A stretch of DNA of 50,479 bases from the NCBI GenBank assembly GCA_021372335.1, contig JAJFUR010000037.1:1-50479 (forward strand), in the 5' to 3' direction. Made by a program: the position numbers and the translations under genes. Shown piece by piece: positions 16,361-23,949 of this stretch. Position 1 is the first letter of the stretch. Every line of letters begins with the position of its first letter. The notes under the pieces were generated by a model. It had not been told where the DNA came from and ran no database searches. It was given only the letters and a program-made list of their open reading frames with translations. The stretch is from Methanobacteriota archaeon. GTDB lineage: Archaea > Thermoplasmatota > Thermoplasmata > Methanomassiliicoccales > UBA472.

Positions 16361-17067
16361 GCCGCCCTCACCTCCGGAAGGAGGATCTCCGGGGTCTTAT
16401 TGCCGATGACGAACACGTTGTCCTTGATGGTAAGGATGCCGTTCTTGAAACGGACCAGGTTGGGGGCGGTGGAGCGCTCCTCCACCTGTTCCTCCACCAC
16501 GTTGATCTGGCCAGCGTTCGAGCCGCTGATGATCATGGCCATGTTACCCTGCACCAGCTTGTAGGCGTCCAGTATCCTTTGGCTGGGGAGCTCTATCTTG
16601 AGCACATCGCCGGTCTTGTAACTGTCCGTATCGACCAGGATGTTGCGCCCGTCGTGCAGGTTGAGCTGCAGGCGGCCCCCGGCCACATACGTCTTGTTCT
16701 CGATGCGGCAGAGCTTCCATTTGGCGCGGTCCTCGCCTATCTCTACAAGGATGAACCTGCCCCGATTGTCCAAGAGCGCACGGTAGTGCTTGCCGGACGG
16801 GACAAGGCTGACGACGTCCATCAGGCCCACCGGGAACTTCTCCTCGGTTACGACCTTCCCGTCCACCAGCACCCGCTTCGCTGACAGGATCTTCTTGGCC
16901 TCGGCGGCGGTGTCCGCTACCTTGAGGAGGTCCCGGAGCACCACACTCAACGGCATGCACCTCTCAAGCGGATGCGGGCCAGGGTTGGGGCTGGTCACCC
17001 ACACATTGCTCTTCCTGGGCACCGGCCAGCTCTTCGGTGCGTTCAATCTCTTCAGATCCTGGGTCAC
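16357..17067 (-). CDS. rps4e: 30S ribosomal protein eS4
   Basis: This 236-aa archaeal/eukaryotic-type protein has the family N-terminus (LKRLNAPKSWPVPRK, then PGPHPLERCMPL). An S4-type RNA-binding domain (about 40-100, AKKILSAKRVLVDGKV) and a KOW/SH3-like C-terminal region follow. The start is a GTG at 17067 that overlaps the uL24 stop and lies 7-8 nt after GGAGGG, so the ribosome binding site is inside uL24. Stop TGA. Confidence 0.93.
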   Translation of the reverse strand: MTQDLKRLNAPKSWPVPRKSNVWVTSPNPGPHPLERCMPLSVVLRDLLKVADTAAEAKKILSAKRVLVDGKVVTEEKFPVGLMDVVSLVPSGKHYRALLDNRGRFILVEIGEDRAKWKLCRIENKTYVAGGRLQLNLHDGRNILVDTDSYKTGDVLKIELPSQRILDAYKLVQGNMAMIISGSNAGQINVVEEQVEERSTAPNLVRFKNGILTIKDNVFVIGNKTPEILLPEVRAA

Positions 17068-17435
17068 TGGGATCCCTCCTCATATTGCAGCTTCTGCTTC
17101 CTGTAGCTGTCCTTCATGTCCAGCTTGGTGATTATCACGTTGGACGCGTGCACGGGCCTCTCGGTCATCGTGCCATCGGCCTTGGCGATCGTCACGCCCT
17201 CGATTATCAATCTCCCGCTCTGAGTATCCACGCGGGTGACCTTGCCCTCCAGGCCGCGGACGTCCTCGTCCCCACGGACCACCTTGACGGTGTCCCCCTT
17301 CACCACGCGCACGGTGCGGCGTCCTAGCTTCTCGATCAGCTCATCGCTGAGATGGGAGCCGACGCCCTTGGTGCGTACATGGTTGGGGGCGTTGTAAAGC
17401 GCCTTTCTCTGCTTCCTCGCATACTTGCTCGTCAT
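17064..17435 (-). CDS. rpl24p: 50S ribosomal protein uL24
   Basis: This 123-aa protein has an archaeal N-terminal extension (KYARKQRKALYNAPNHVRTK) and a KOW motif around residues 43-70 (VRVVKGDTVKVVRGDEDVRG). It is an early assembly protein of the large subunit. It lies between uL14 and eS4 in the conserved order, 9 nt after uL14. Stop TGA overlaps the eS4 GTG. Confidence 0.93.
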   Translation of the reverse strand: MTSKYARKQRKALYNAPNHVRTKGVGSHLSDELIEKLGRRTVRVVKGDTVKVVRGDEDVRGLEGKVTRVDTQSGRLIIEGVTIAKADGTMTERPVHASNVIITKLDMKDSYRKQKLQYEEGSQ

Positions 17436-17444
17436 TTCCTCACC

Positions 17445-17843
17445 TCATACGATGGTCGATGCGGTGGCCGCCACCCGAGGCCAGCGCTCCGCCGCCTCCC
17501 TGGCCACCGGTCCCTTTATATCGCTCCCCTTGGTCTCCCCATCCTCAGTGGTGATGACCGCGGCGTTGTCCTCGAAGTGCACCATGGTGCCGTCCGCGCG
17601 GCGGAAGGGCCTCCTCTGGCGGACGATGATCGCGTAGACCACCTGTCTCCTCATCTCTGGGGTGCCCTTCTTGACCGACGCGATCACTATGTCGCCCACG
17701 GCCGCGGCGGGGCAGCGCCCGTGGACGCCGTGGTAGCTGGGGACCGCGATGACGCTGATGGTCTTGGCACCGGTGTTGTCCACCACGTCCAGGACGGAGC
17801 CGGTTATGATGCCCCGCGTCTGGTTTCCTGCCAGTCCCTTCAT
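17445..17843 (-). CDS. rpl14p: 50S ribosomal protein uL14
   Basis: This 132-aa protein is highly conserved: SVLDVVDNTGAKTISVI near the N-terminus, then GRCPAAAVGDIVIASVKKG, and FRRADGTMVHFEDNAAVI in the C-terminal half. It forms part of the intersubunit surface. The ATG at 17843 lies 4 nt after the uS17 stop. Stop TGA. Confidence 0.94.
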   Translation of the reverse strand: MKGLAGNQTRGIITGSVLDVVDNTGAKTISVIAVPSYHGVHGRCPAAAVGDIVIASVKKGTPEMRRQVVYAIIVRQRRPFRRADGTMVHFEDNAAVITTEDGETKGSDIKGPVAREAAERWPRVAATASTIV

Positions 17844-17847
17844 GGCC

Positions 17848-18174
17848 TCACCTCTTCTCCACGACGACGAAGGACACCGTCTTGCTCAGGGGGCGACATT
17901 CCATGATGCGCACCCGGTCCCCGGCCGCTATTCCGAGGCACGGGGGGTTGTGGGCGGTGTACCGTTTCATCCTCTTCTCGAAGCGTTCGTACTTCTTGTC
18001 ATACTTCAGGTAGTTCCTCTCGACCACGGCGCTGCCGTTCATCTTGACGGATACGACGACGCCGTCTATGATCTGCCCCCGCACCGGGAGCTGCCCGTGG
18101 AATGGACAGTGCTTGTCCTCGCAGGTGGCCGAGGGGGCCTTGACATCAATGCCAATGTCTCTGATTTCGCTCAT
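17848..18174 (-). CDS. rps17p: 30S ribosomal protein uS17
   Basis: This 108-aa OB-fold protein binds 16S rRNA. The archaeal-type N-terminal extension carries Cys and His residues (CEDKHCPFHG, about 18-27). The core shows MNGSAVVERNYLKYDKKYERFEKR (in part) and the HNPPCLGIAAGDRVRIMECRP signature. It lies between Rnp1 and uL14 as in other euryarchaea. Stop TGA. Confidence 0.94.
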   Translation of the reverse strand: MSEIRDIGIDVKAPSATCEDKHCPFHGQLPVRGQIIDGVVVSVKMNGSAVVERNYLKYDKKYERFEKRMKRYTAHNPPCLGIAAGDRVRIMECRPLSKTVSFVVVEKR

Positions 18175-18178
18175 TAGA

Positions 18179-18439
18179 TCACCTAATTCTCTTGATCCTA
18201 TCCTCTGGCCGATGCTGGATCTCGGATCCTAGGACCCTGACCCGCTCGCCCTGGTATGTGAACACGAACTCATGGCCGGACTTGGGTATCCACCTCTCCC
18301 TGCCCTGGCAGGAGATGGCCAGCATGTTCTTGGTCTCGTCCACCACCTTCCCGCGCACGAGGTGCCCGGGGCAGCTGGATTCCACCACCTCGATGTCCAG
18401 TCCTATGAATTCTTGCCTCATGAAATCCCTCTTGTCCAT
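18179..18439 (-). CDS. rnp1: Ribonuclease P protein component 1 (Rpp29/Pop4)
   Basis: This 86-aa protein is a subunit of archaeal RNase P, which matures tRNA 5' ends. It forms an Sm-like barrel: EFIGLDIEVVESSCPGHLV, then GKVVDETKNMLAI and the final VRVLGSEIQHRPEDR. The place between aIF1 and uS17 is standard for archaeal S10 operons. The ATG at 18439 has GGTAGGAG just upstream. Rnp2 is encoded elsewhere in this window, beside ftsZ. Confidence 0.92.
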   Translation of the reverse strand: MDKRDFMRQEFIGLDIEVVESSCPGHLVRGKVVDETKNMLAISCQGRERWIPKSGHEFVFTYQGERVRVLGSEIQHRPEDRIKRIR

Positions 18440-18444
18440 GGCTC

Positions 18445-18744
18445 CTACCGAACCTCGGTCTTGAAGCCCATTTCTTCCAGGGTCTGGGCCACCTTTTTCT
18501 TGTGGTCCCCCTGGAGTTCGATCTTACCCTCTTTGGCGGTGCCCCCAGCGGCGCACTTGTTCTTCAGTTTGCGTGCCAGGTCGTCGATGTCTATGTCTGT
18601 GGCATCGATCCCATCGACCACAGTGACGATCTTGCCGTACCGCCTGCTGTCTGTGTAGATCCTTACGGACTGCTGCTCTCTTGCGATCTCCTCGCACATG
18701 CACAGCTCTTTGGGGAGCCCACATACCGAGCAAATGTCGGCCAT
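18445..18744 (-). CDS. Translation initiation factor aIF1 (SUI1)
   Basis: This 99-aa protein is the archaeal SUI1 homologue, which monitors start codon selection on the 30S subunit. An N-terminal zinc knuckle-like segment (CSVCGLPKELCMC, residues 5-17) precedes the SUI1 domain. That domain includes YGKIVTVVDGID and a KNKCAAGGTAKEGKIELQGD motif typical of the family. Its ATG overlaps the uL29 stop (TAATG). It ends in TAG. Confidence 0.92.
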   Translation of the reverse strand: MADICSVCGLPKELCMCEEIAREQQSVRIYTDSRRYGKIVTVVDGIDATDIDIDDLARKLKNKCAAGGTAKEGKIELQGDHKKKVAQTLEEMGFKTEVR

Positions 18745-18944
18745 TATTGTTCTTCCTCCTTCTGGACGGTTAGGATCCTGGCGATGTTGCTCCTTAAGGC
18801 CCTGATCTTCCCCGGGTTGTTGGGAGCGCCGCCCATGGCGGCCGCCCCCCGCTCGTGCATGAGCTCGTCCTGCAGCTCCTTGAGCTTGGCGGCGCGCTCA
18901 TCCGCGCTCATCTTCCTTATCTCGGAGGTCCTGATCAATGCCAT
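18744..18944 (-). CDS. rpl29p: 50S ribosomal protein uL29
   Basis: This 66-aa protein is a small two-helix bundle at the peptide exit site. It shows the RTSEIRKMSADERAAKLKEL helix and the GKIRALRSNIARILTV signature near the C-terminus. Start ATG at 18944 directly after the uS3 stop, stop TAA overlapping aIF1. Confidence 0.92.
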   Translation of the reverse strand: MALIRTSEIRKMSADERAAKLKELQDELMHERGAAAMGGAPNNPGKIRALRSNIARILTVQKEEEQ

Positions 18945-19661
18945 TTAGTCGGTCACCTCCTCGTCCTTCACGGAGGTCTCCTCCGCGGGATGCTCCACGA
19001 TGACCGACGTCTCCTCCGGCTTCCGCAGCAGGTCCGCGAGGTCGGGGTTGGCCTGCAATGCGGCATCCATGTCCATGACGTCGATCTCGGCCGGAAGCCT
19101 GGCCTCAGGGTGCATGATCTCGACCTTGACCCCGATCACTCCGGGCTTCAGTTTGGCCACGGCGAACCCTGTGTCCACGAACAGCTCCCTCGGCTCGCCG
19201 CAGTACTTTATGTAACCGTCCTTGAACTTCTCGGTGCGGTGCCTCTCCCCGGTCAGCTTGCCGGATATGACGATGAGGCAGCCCCGCGCGCCCGCCTCCA
19301 TTATGCGCCGGACGGTGGAATGCCCCGCCCGCCTGAAGTGCCAGCCGCGCTCTAGGGCGAAGGCCAGCTTCTCCGCCATGATCTGGGCGTTGAGGTTGGG
19401 GTTCTCCACCTCCTGGACCTCGATCTGGGGGTTATCGTACTTGAAGTTGTCCTCGATCGCCTTCGTCAGGGACTTGATGGCCGCCCCGCGGCGACCGATC
19501 ACGATGCCCGGACGCTCGGTGACCAGGGTGACCCTGGTCCCCATAGGGGTCCTTTGCACGTCCACGCCTCCGAAGCCAGCGCGGTCGACGGTCTTCATCA
19601 GGTACTCCTTGAGGAGAACCCGTCGGACGTTCTCCGCAACGAACTTCCTCTCGCTGGCCAT
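18945..19661 (-). CDS. rps3p: 30S ribosomal protein uS3
   Basis: This 238-aa protein lines the mRNA entry channel. The N-terminal KH domain includes VTLVTERPGIVIGRRGAAIK (about 46-65). The second domain contains GWHFRRAGHSTVRRIMEAGARG and GKLTGERHRTEKFKDGYIKY. The C-terminus beyond residue 200 is an acidic, Glu/Asp/Val-rich tail common in archaea. Stop TAA; uL29 starts at the next base. Confidence 0.94.
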   Translation of the reverse strand: MASERKFVAENVRRVLLKEYLMKTVDRAGFGGVDVQRTPMGTRVTLVTERPGIVIGRRGAAIKSLTKAIEDNFKYDNPQIEVQEVENPNLNAQIMAEKLAFALERGWHFRRAGHSTVRRIMEAGARGCLIVISGKLTGERHRTEKFKDGYIKYCGEPRELFVDTGFAVAKLKPGVIGVKVEIMHPEARLPAEIDVMDMDAALQANPDLADLLRKPEETSVIVEHPAEETSVKDEEVTD

Positions 19662-20108
19662 TTACTGTGCCTCCTCTAATATGACCTCGATGTTGACGGT
19701 CTGCTGGTCCCAGGCGGTGCTGCGACCGTGCGCCCTCGGCATGTACCCGGGGATGGTCCTGCCCAGATGGGCTGAGATCACGCGCACGCGCATATTGTCG
19801 GTATCAAGGCCCTTATACTCCGCGTTGCTCTTGGCGCTCTCCAGCACCTTGATGATGGCCGCGGCGGCCTTCGTCGGGTATCGACCCGGCCCTATGCCGG
19901 GCTTGTGCGCCACCCCGTAGTTGTAGCGGCGGATCGGGACCGGCCGGCGCAGCTCCACGACCTCCTCCAGCATGCGGATGGCATCATCGACCTTCTTGCC
20001 TCTCACCATCCTGCAGATCTCACGGGAGAACTTGGGGGAGATGGGCAGCTCCTTAGCGATGGCCCTGGACGTCGTATCCGGGTCGGCTTGAGCGGTGTAT
20101 CCTACCAT
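19662..20108 (-). CDS. rpl22p: 50S ribosomal protein uL22
   Basis: This 148-aa protein forms part of the nascent-chain exit tunnel. Archaeal features are the N-terminal ISPKFSREICRMVRGKKVDD region, the GPGRYPTKAAAAIIKVLESAK stretch (about residues 73-93), and the tunnel hairpin containing GYMPRAHGRSTAWDQQT. Start ATG at 20108, 11 nt after uS19. Stop TAA. Confidence 0.94.
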   Translation of the reverse strand: MVGYTAQADPDTTSRAIAKELPISPKFSREICRMVRGKKVDDAIRMLEEVVELRRPVPIRRYNYGVAHKPGIGPGRYPTKAAAAIIKVLESAKSNAEYKGLDTDNMRVRVISAHLGRTIPGYMPRAHGRSTAWDQQTVNIEVILEEAQ

Positions 20109-20119
20109 GTATCGTCACC

Positions 20120-20581
20120 TCACTTCAGCGGCATGAACTTGGAGGACCTGGTCGCACCGACGCCTGGCCCGGAGTGCTTCACCGGGCTCCTGGTCATTGC
20201 GAACTCCCCCAGGAAATGCCCGATCATCTCGGGCTTCACCTCGATCTCCTTGAACTCCTTCCCGTTGTGCACCGCGACCCGGCGGCCCACGAACGCAGGC
20301 ACGACGGGTATGTCCCGGCGGTGCGTGCGCACAACCTCCTGCTCCCCGGCCATTATCTTGTCGAACGTGGCCTTCTGCTCCTCGTTGAGACCGCGACGGA
20401 AGGACCTTCTCACCCTGGATGGAAGGAGGTCCACCATTTCCTCGAAGGGCATCTCCTGGAGCTGCTCCAGGGTAAAGCCCCGGTAGGTGAACTCCTTCTT
20501 CCTCCGGGCGGTCATCATGCCCTTCTTCTTCCTCTGCTTCCTCCTCGAGGCCTTAGTGCCAGTTAGCTTCTCGTCAGCCAT
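20120..20581 (-). CDS. rps19p: 30S ribosomal protein uS19
   Basis: This 153-aa protein of the 30S head has an archaeal N-terminal extension that is strongly basic (residues 8-30). The conserved core follows: THRRDIPVVPAFVGRRVAVHNGKEF (in part) and EMIGHFLGEFAMTR near the C-terminus. Ends KFMPLK, as in other archaea. It sits 6 nt after uL2. Stop TGA. Confidence 0.94.
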   Translation of the reverse strand: MADEKLTGTKASRRKQRKKKGMMTARRKKEFTYRGFTLEQLQEMPFEEMVDLLPSRVRRSFRRGLNEEQKATFDKIMAGEQEVVRTHRRDIPVVPAFVGRRVAVHNGKEFKEIEVKPEMIGHFLGEFAMTRSPVKHSGPGVGATRSSKFMPLK

Positions 20582-20587
20582 CTAGAA

Positions 20588-21286
20588 TCACTTCCTCTTC
20601 TTCTGGGGGGAAAGCCTACCAACCTTCCTTCCCGGCGGAGCGTTCCTCGATACGGTGCTAGGCTTGCCGACGTGCGGATGGCCGCCACCGCCATGAGGAT
20701 GGTCGATGGCGTTCATCGCCACCCCCTTCACTTTGAAGTACGCCTTGCTCTTGCTGCGGTAGGCGTGGTACTTCTTCCCCGCCTTGGCAAAGGGCTTCTC
20801 GGATGCTCCGCTCCCCGCAACGATCCCCACGCCCGCCCGGCAGCGGGGATCGAAGTTCTTGAGCGCGCCTGAGGGCAGCTGCACGACCACGGTATCGCCC
20901 TTGGTGATCACGGTGGCGTAGGTGCCAGCGGTCCTAACGAACTTACCGCCATCGCCCGGCCGGGCCTCAAGGTTGTGGACCAGGGTGCCCTCTGGAATGT
21001 TGGCCAGGGGCATGATGCTGCCCGGCTTCAGGCTCACCTCGCCATCCACACGGACCTCCTGTCCGACCATCAGCCCCTCGGCCGCGAGGACCTTCTCCCT
21101 TGCCCCGTTCTCGAACCTAACCTCGGCCACCGGGCAGTTCCGGCCTGGAGCGTGCACTATGTCCATCACCTTGCCGGCCTTGAGTTCGGCGCTAGGGTGC
21201 CTGATCTCTCCCACGTGCCTGTGGCTCGGGGACCTATAGGTGGAGGATCCGCGCCCCCTCCTCTGTTGTCTCAGTTGTCTTCCCAT
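20588..21286 (-). CDS. rpl2p: 50S ribosomal protein uL2
   Basis: This 232-aa protein is essential for subunit association and the peptidyl transferase centre. The N-terminus (GRQLRQQRRGRGSSTYRSPS) is archaeal/eukaryotic. The universally conserved GVAMNAIDHPHGGGGHPHVG stretch with its catalytic-centre histidine is intact near residues 190-210. The C-terminus is basic (SPQKKRK). Stop TGA. Confidence 0.95.
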   Translation of the reverse strand: MGRQLRQQRRGRGSSTYRSPSHRHVGEIRHPSAELKAGKVMDIVHAPGRNCPVAEVRFENGAREKVLAAEGLMVGQEVRVDGEVSLKPGSIMPLANIPEGTLVHNLEARPGDGGKFVRTAGTYATVITKGDTVVVQLPSGALKNFDPRCRAGVGIVAGSGASEKPFAKAGKKYHAYRSKSKAYFKVKGVAMNAIDHPHGGGGHPHVGKPSTVSRNAPPGRKVGRLSPQKKRK

Positions 21287-21297
21287 GTTCCCCCTCC

Positions 21298-21576
21298 TCA
21301 GAACACTCCTATCCTCATGCCGATATCCTCGGCCGAGTATCCTTCAGCGAGCTTGATCACAGCGTGCTTGCCCTCCTTGGAGACCTTGGTCCAGACCTTG
21401 TCCACCTTGACCTCGAAATGCGCCTCGAAGGCCTCCTTGATCTCCGCCTTGGTGGCGGAGCGGTCCACGATGAACTCGATCTTGTTACCGTCCTTGAACT
21501 CCTGGGTGGGCGTGCCGGTCATGTAATTCATGGTCTTTTCCGTCACGTACGGGTAAAGCAGTACCTTTCTGGTCAT
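21298..21576 (-). CDS. rpl23p: 50S ribosomal protein uL23
   Basis: This 92-aa protein sits at the tunnel exit and docks SRP and the translocon. The signature YPYVTEKTMNYM and the EFIVDRSATKAEIKEAFEAHF region are present, ending IGMRIGVF. The ATG at 21576 is preferred over an in-frame GTG inside uL4, because the family starts just before the VLLYPYVTEK strand. Stop TGA. Confidence 0.93.
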   Translation of the reverse strand: MTRKVLLYPYVTEKTMNYMTGTPTQEFKDGNKIEFIVDRSATKAEIKEAFEAHFEVKVDKVWTKVSKEGKHAVIKLAEGYSAEDIGMRIGVF

Positions 21577-21578
21577 GC

Positions 21579-22343
21579 TTACCACTCCCCTATTTTCCTG
21601 AGGGCGGACTCGGTGAACACCGTCAACCTTCCCGGCATCCCGCCCGGCGCCAGCAGGCCAGGGTTCAGCCTATCCGCATAGGCCACTTCCACGCCTGGTA
21701 GGTTCCTGGCGCCCTTGACCACCGCGGCATCATGCACCGAGACGACGAGCAACAGGCTGCGGGGCATCCTGTATGGACGGCCACGCATCTTCCCGCGGCC
21801 GGCCCTTATCCTGATCCCGTCCTTGGCCCGGGCGATGTCGTCCGAAACGCCGACGTTCCTCAGCGCCGCCAAGACATCGGTGGTGCTTTCGATCCCCTCG
21901 AGACGGTCCTCGATGACGACCGGTAGGGTGAGCCCCTCCTTGAACCGATGCCCCCGCGCCCTGACCTTCTCCGCATCCGCGGTCGCGGCCAAGGCTGACA
22001 TCTTCGCCAAGGCCTTCTCCTTTCGGTTCACCTTCTTGCTCCAGTCCCTCTCGACCCGGGGAGGGTGCGCCCGGCGGCCGCCCACGTTGTTAGGGGACTC
22101 AGCGGCCTTGGCCCCCTGGGCCAACCGCTGCACACGCGCCACCCCACGGCCCTTGCCCCAGGTGGAGACGGAGTGCCGTGCCCCCGCGCCCGGCTTCGGC
22201 CCATAGGGCTGCCTCTTGTTGGCCTCCTCAGCGACCACGGCCCGATGGATGACATCAGGCCTGAACTGGGTGGAGAACGCCTTGGGCAGTGCCTCGGTCC
22301 TCAGGACCTCGCCGCTCAATGAATAGATGTTGACTTTGGACAT
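21579..22343 (-). CDS. rpl4p: 50S ribosomal protein uL4
   Basis: This 254-aa archaeal uL4 lacks bacterial-type inserts. The basic extended loop (GPKPGAGARHSVSTWGKGRG and following, residues about 48-80) reaches into the exit tunnel. The C-terminal half carries GRGKMRGRPYRMPRSLLLV and a NPGLLAPGGMPGRLTVFTES segment. In bacteria uL4 autoregulates the S10 operon; whether that happens here is not known. Stop TAA. Confidence 0.94.
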   Translation of the reverse strand: MSKVNIYSLSGEVLRTEALPKAFSTQFRPDVIHRAVVAEEANKRQPYGPKPGAGARHSVSTWGKGRGVARVQRLAQGAKAAESPNNVGGRRAHPPRVERDWSKKVNRKEKALAKMSALAATADAEKVRARGHRFKEGLTLPVVIEDRLEGIESTTDVLAALRNVGVSDDIARAKDGIRIRAGRGKMRGRPYRMPRSLLLVVSVHDAAVVKGARNLPGVEVAYADRLNPGLLAPGGMPGRLTVFTESALRKIGEW

Positions 22344-22346
22344 TGC

Positions 22347-23348
22347 TTACGCCCCCTGCTTGGACTCGGTGGATATGTACACCATCTCTGGAGCCTCCTT
22401 CATGTCCGGCTGTTGCCGCCTGACCGGGTCCCTCATCCGCACCAGCCTCTTGGTCGGGCCTGGGACGGATCCATGGACCAGGACGAAGGGGTTCCTCACC
22501 TCGCCATAGTGCAGGAAGCCGCCCTTGGGGCTGACCTCCTGCCCGCTCTCCCCTACCTTGAGGATGAGCTTGTTGACCTCGGTCCGTTGATGATATCCCA
22601 TCTGGCCGCCCTGGGGTACGGTCGTGCGCACATAACCCGGTCTCTTGGGGCCGAGGTTACCGATCGCGCGGCGGTGCTTCGAGTTCTTGTGGGACATGAG
22701 CTTCAGGCCCCAGCGCTTGGTGGCCCCCTGGAAGCCCTTCCCCTTGGTGATGGCGATGACGTCGATCATCGCGCCGCTCTTGGCGAAGTCGGTGATGGCG
22801 ATGTCCTTGCCCAGCAATCCCTTGGCGAACTCAATCCTCGCCTCGATGGGGCCGCCTCCGATGCGCAGCTCCATCAGCTCCGGGCGCTTCTTGGGCACCC
22901 CAGTGACCAGCTTCGGCTGGGTGAAGGCAAGGACCCTGACGTCCTCGACGTCCACCCCCTTCATCCTCTCCCAGGCCGCCTCCGCCTCGACCTTCTTGGG
23001 GATGGGCAGCAACCTGGACAGCTCCTCGTCCAGTTGCGGGGCCCAGACCTCCCCCGCGGTCCTGAGGCCATAGCGGGTGCTCTCATAGATGCGCACCGCG
23101 GCCACCTTCATCGGTGGCACCTCCAGGACGGTGACGGGCACCCTAATCTCCTGGCCTGCTGTGGAGCTGCTCTTGCGGCGGTCCACGATGAATGCGTGGG
23201 TCATTCCCGCCTTGTAACCGGCAAATCCCTGGACCTTCGGGCCTTCGCTGATCTCAGGCCACGAATCCAGCTTTGGTGTCTGCTTCTTGGCTCGCTTCCT
23301 GGGACCATAGCCCTTGGAGCCCCTTCTCGGACGTCTAATGTTCGGCAT
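22347..23348 (-). CDS. rpl3p: 50S ribosomal protein uL3
   Basis: This 333-aa archaeal/eukaryotic-type uL3 opens the ribosomal superoperon. The start ATG at 23348 gives MPNIRRPRRGSKGYGPRKRA, the usual archaeal N-terminus, and follows GGGAGG at 5-7 nt. The core contains KVQGFAGYKAGMTH and KGKGFQGATKRWGLKL, with the GYHQRTEVNKLI segment near residue 245. It organises the peptidyl transferase region. The gene is preceded by an unusually long leader with hairpins. Stop TAA. Confidence 0.94.
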   Translation of the reverse strand: MPNIRRPRRGSKGYGPRKRAKKQTPKLDSWPEISEGPKVQGFAGYKAGMTHAFIVDRRKSSSTAGQEIRVPVTVLEVPPMKVAAVRIYESTRYGLRTAGEVWAPQLDEELSRLLPIPKKVEAEAAWERMKGVDVEDVRVLAFTQPKLVTGVPKKRPELMELRIGGGPIEARIEFAKGLLGKDIAITDFAKSGAMIDVIAITKGKGFQGATKRWGLKLMSHKNSKHRRAIGNLGPKRPGYVRTTVPQGGQMGYHQRTEVNKLILKVGESGQEVSPKGGFLHYGEVRNPFVLVHGSVPGPTKRLVRMRDPVRRQQPDMKEAPEMVYISTESKQGA

Positions 23349-23554
23349 CGATCTCCCTCCCTGTCTCGCGAGAGAGCACACTCTCCTTCGCTAACGCCTG
23401 TTCTCAAGAGTGTTGAGGTCAGCACCTTCGACCGTGGCACCGTCGCCTTCCTCCAGAATGTGCGCATGGAGGCGGCTCAGGGATGCTTGCGCATTGCCCA
23501 AGGGGTCTGGTCGAACGTCCTCAGTGCGTTGAGCGAAGGTCGCATACTATCGTT
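23349..23554 (-). promoter_or_regulatory. Long leader of the ribosomal superoperon with two hairpins
   Basis: If transcription starts about 25 nt after the TATA box at 23555-23566, the mRNA has a leader of about 180 nt before uL3, much longer than other leaders here. On the minus strand it contains a hairpin at 23368-23391 (GCGA, 2-nt bulge, GAGAG, loop TGTG, CTCTC, TCGC) just before the ribosome binding site. A second small hairpin lies at 23403-23417 (CTCAA/TTGAG). No start codon with a good ribosome binding site opens a convincing peptide in it. An autoregulatory role is inference. Confidence 0.4.
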
Positions 23555-23566
23555 CGTATTTAAACC
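23555..23566 (-). promoter_or_regulatory. TATA box of the ribosomal superoperon
   Basis: On the minus strand GGTTTAAATACG is a near-ideal archaeal TATA element in otherwise GC-rich sequence. A second AT-rich patch (TATATATA, 23577-23585) lies just upstream and might be a tandem promoter. Confidence 0.55.
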
Positions 23567-23619
23567 AATCGGTCCATGTATATATAGAGGGCCGAGGGAA
23601 AGGCGTTCACTGGCCGCTC

Positions 23620-23940
23620 TTAGAGCTTCCCATCCTTGGCCTTCTTCTGCAGCCGGTTACGGCGCTCCTTGGAGGTGAAGCCTGTGGCCCGCTCGAGGAA
23701 GTCGTTCCACCTCTTGATGGTGTCCGCCGCCACCTCCGGAGAGGCGTTCTTGTCCGTGACCGTACTTATATCCAATTTTGTCCTGCCCTTCATTCTGACC
23801 TCGATCCGGCCCATCGCCCCATACGAGGAGACGTATGCGTCCCCCTCCTTTGTTACCGAGCCGAACGCGGCTTCCATGAGCCTACGCAGCCCGTCGCCCT
23901 CAAGGTTCCCGCAGTTCCCTTTCTTGATATCGTACTCCAT
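23620..23940 (-). CDS. DUF5611-like conserved archaeal protein
   Basis: This 106-aa protein has a compact alpha/beta pattern: an N-terminal YDIKKG strand, a helix (LRRLMEAAFG), then strands with YVSSYGAMGRIEVRMKG and LDISTVTDK. A charged C-terminal helix includes RWNDFLERATGFTSKERR. I recognise it as resembling the archaeal DUF5611 family, whose function is unknown to me. It starts 9 nt after the RaSEA-like gene and is probably cotranscribed with it. Stop TAA. Confidence 0.65.
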   Translation of the reverse strand: MEYDIKKGNCGNLEGDGLRRLMEAAFGSVTKEGDAYVSSYGAMGRIEVRMKGRTKLDISTVTDKNASPEVAADTIKRWNDFLERATGFTSKERRNRLQKKAKDGKL

Positions 23941-23949
23941 AGAATCCCT

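Noticed and set aside
23577-23585. TATATATA as the main promoter for the ribosomal operon
   Set aside because: GGTTTAAATACG nearby fits the archaeal consensus better; the other patch may be a secondary element or chance.
22413-23678. Open frame of 421 codons opposite uL3 and its leader
   Set aside because: It is antisense to a certain ribosomal protein gene and crosses the leader and promoter; no recognisable motifs.
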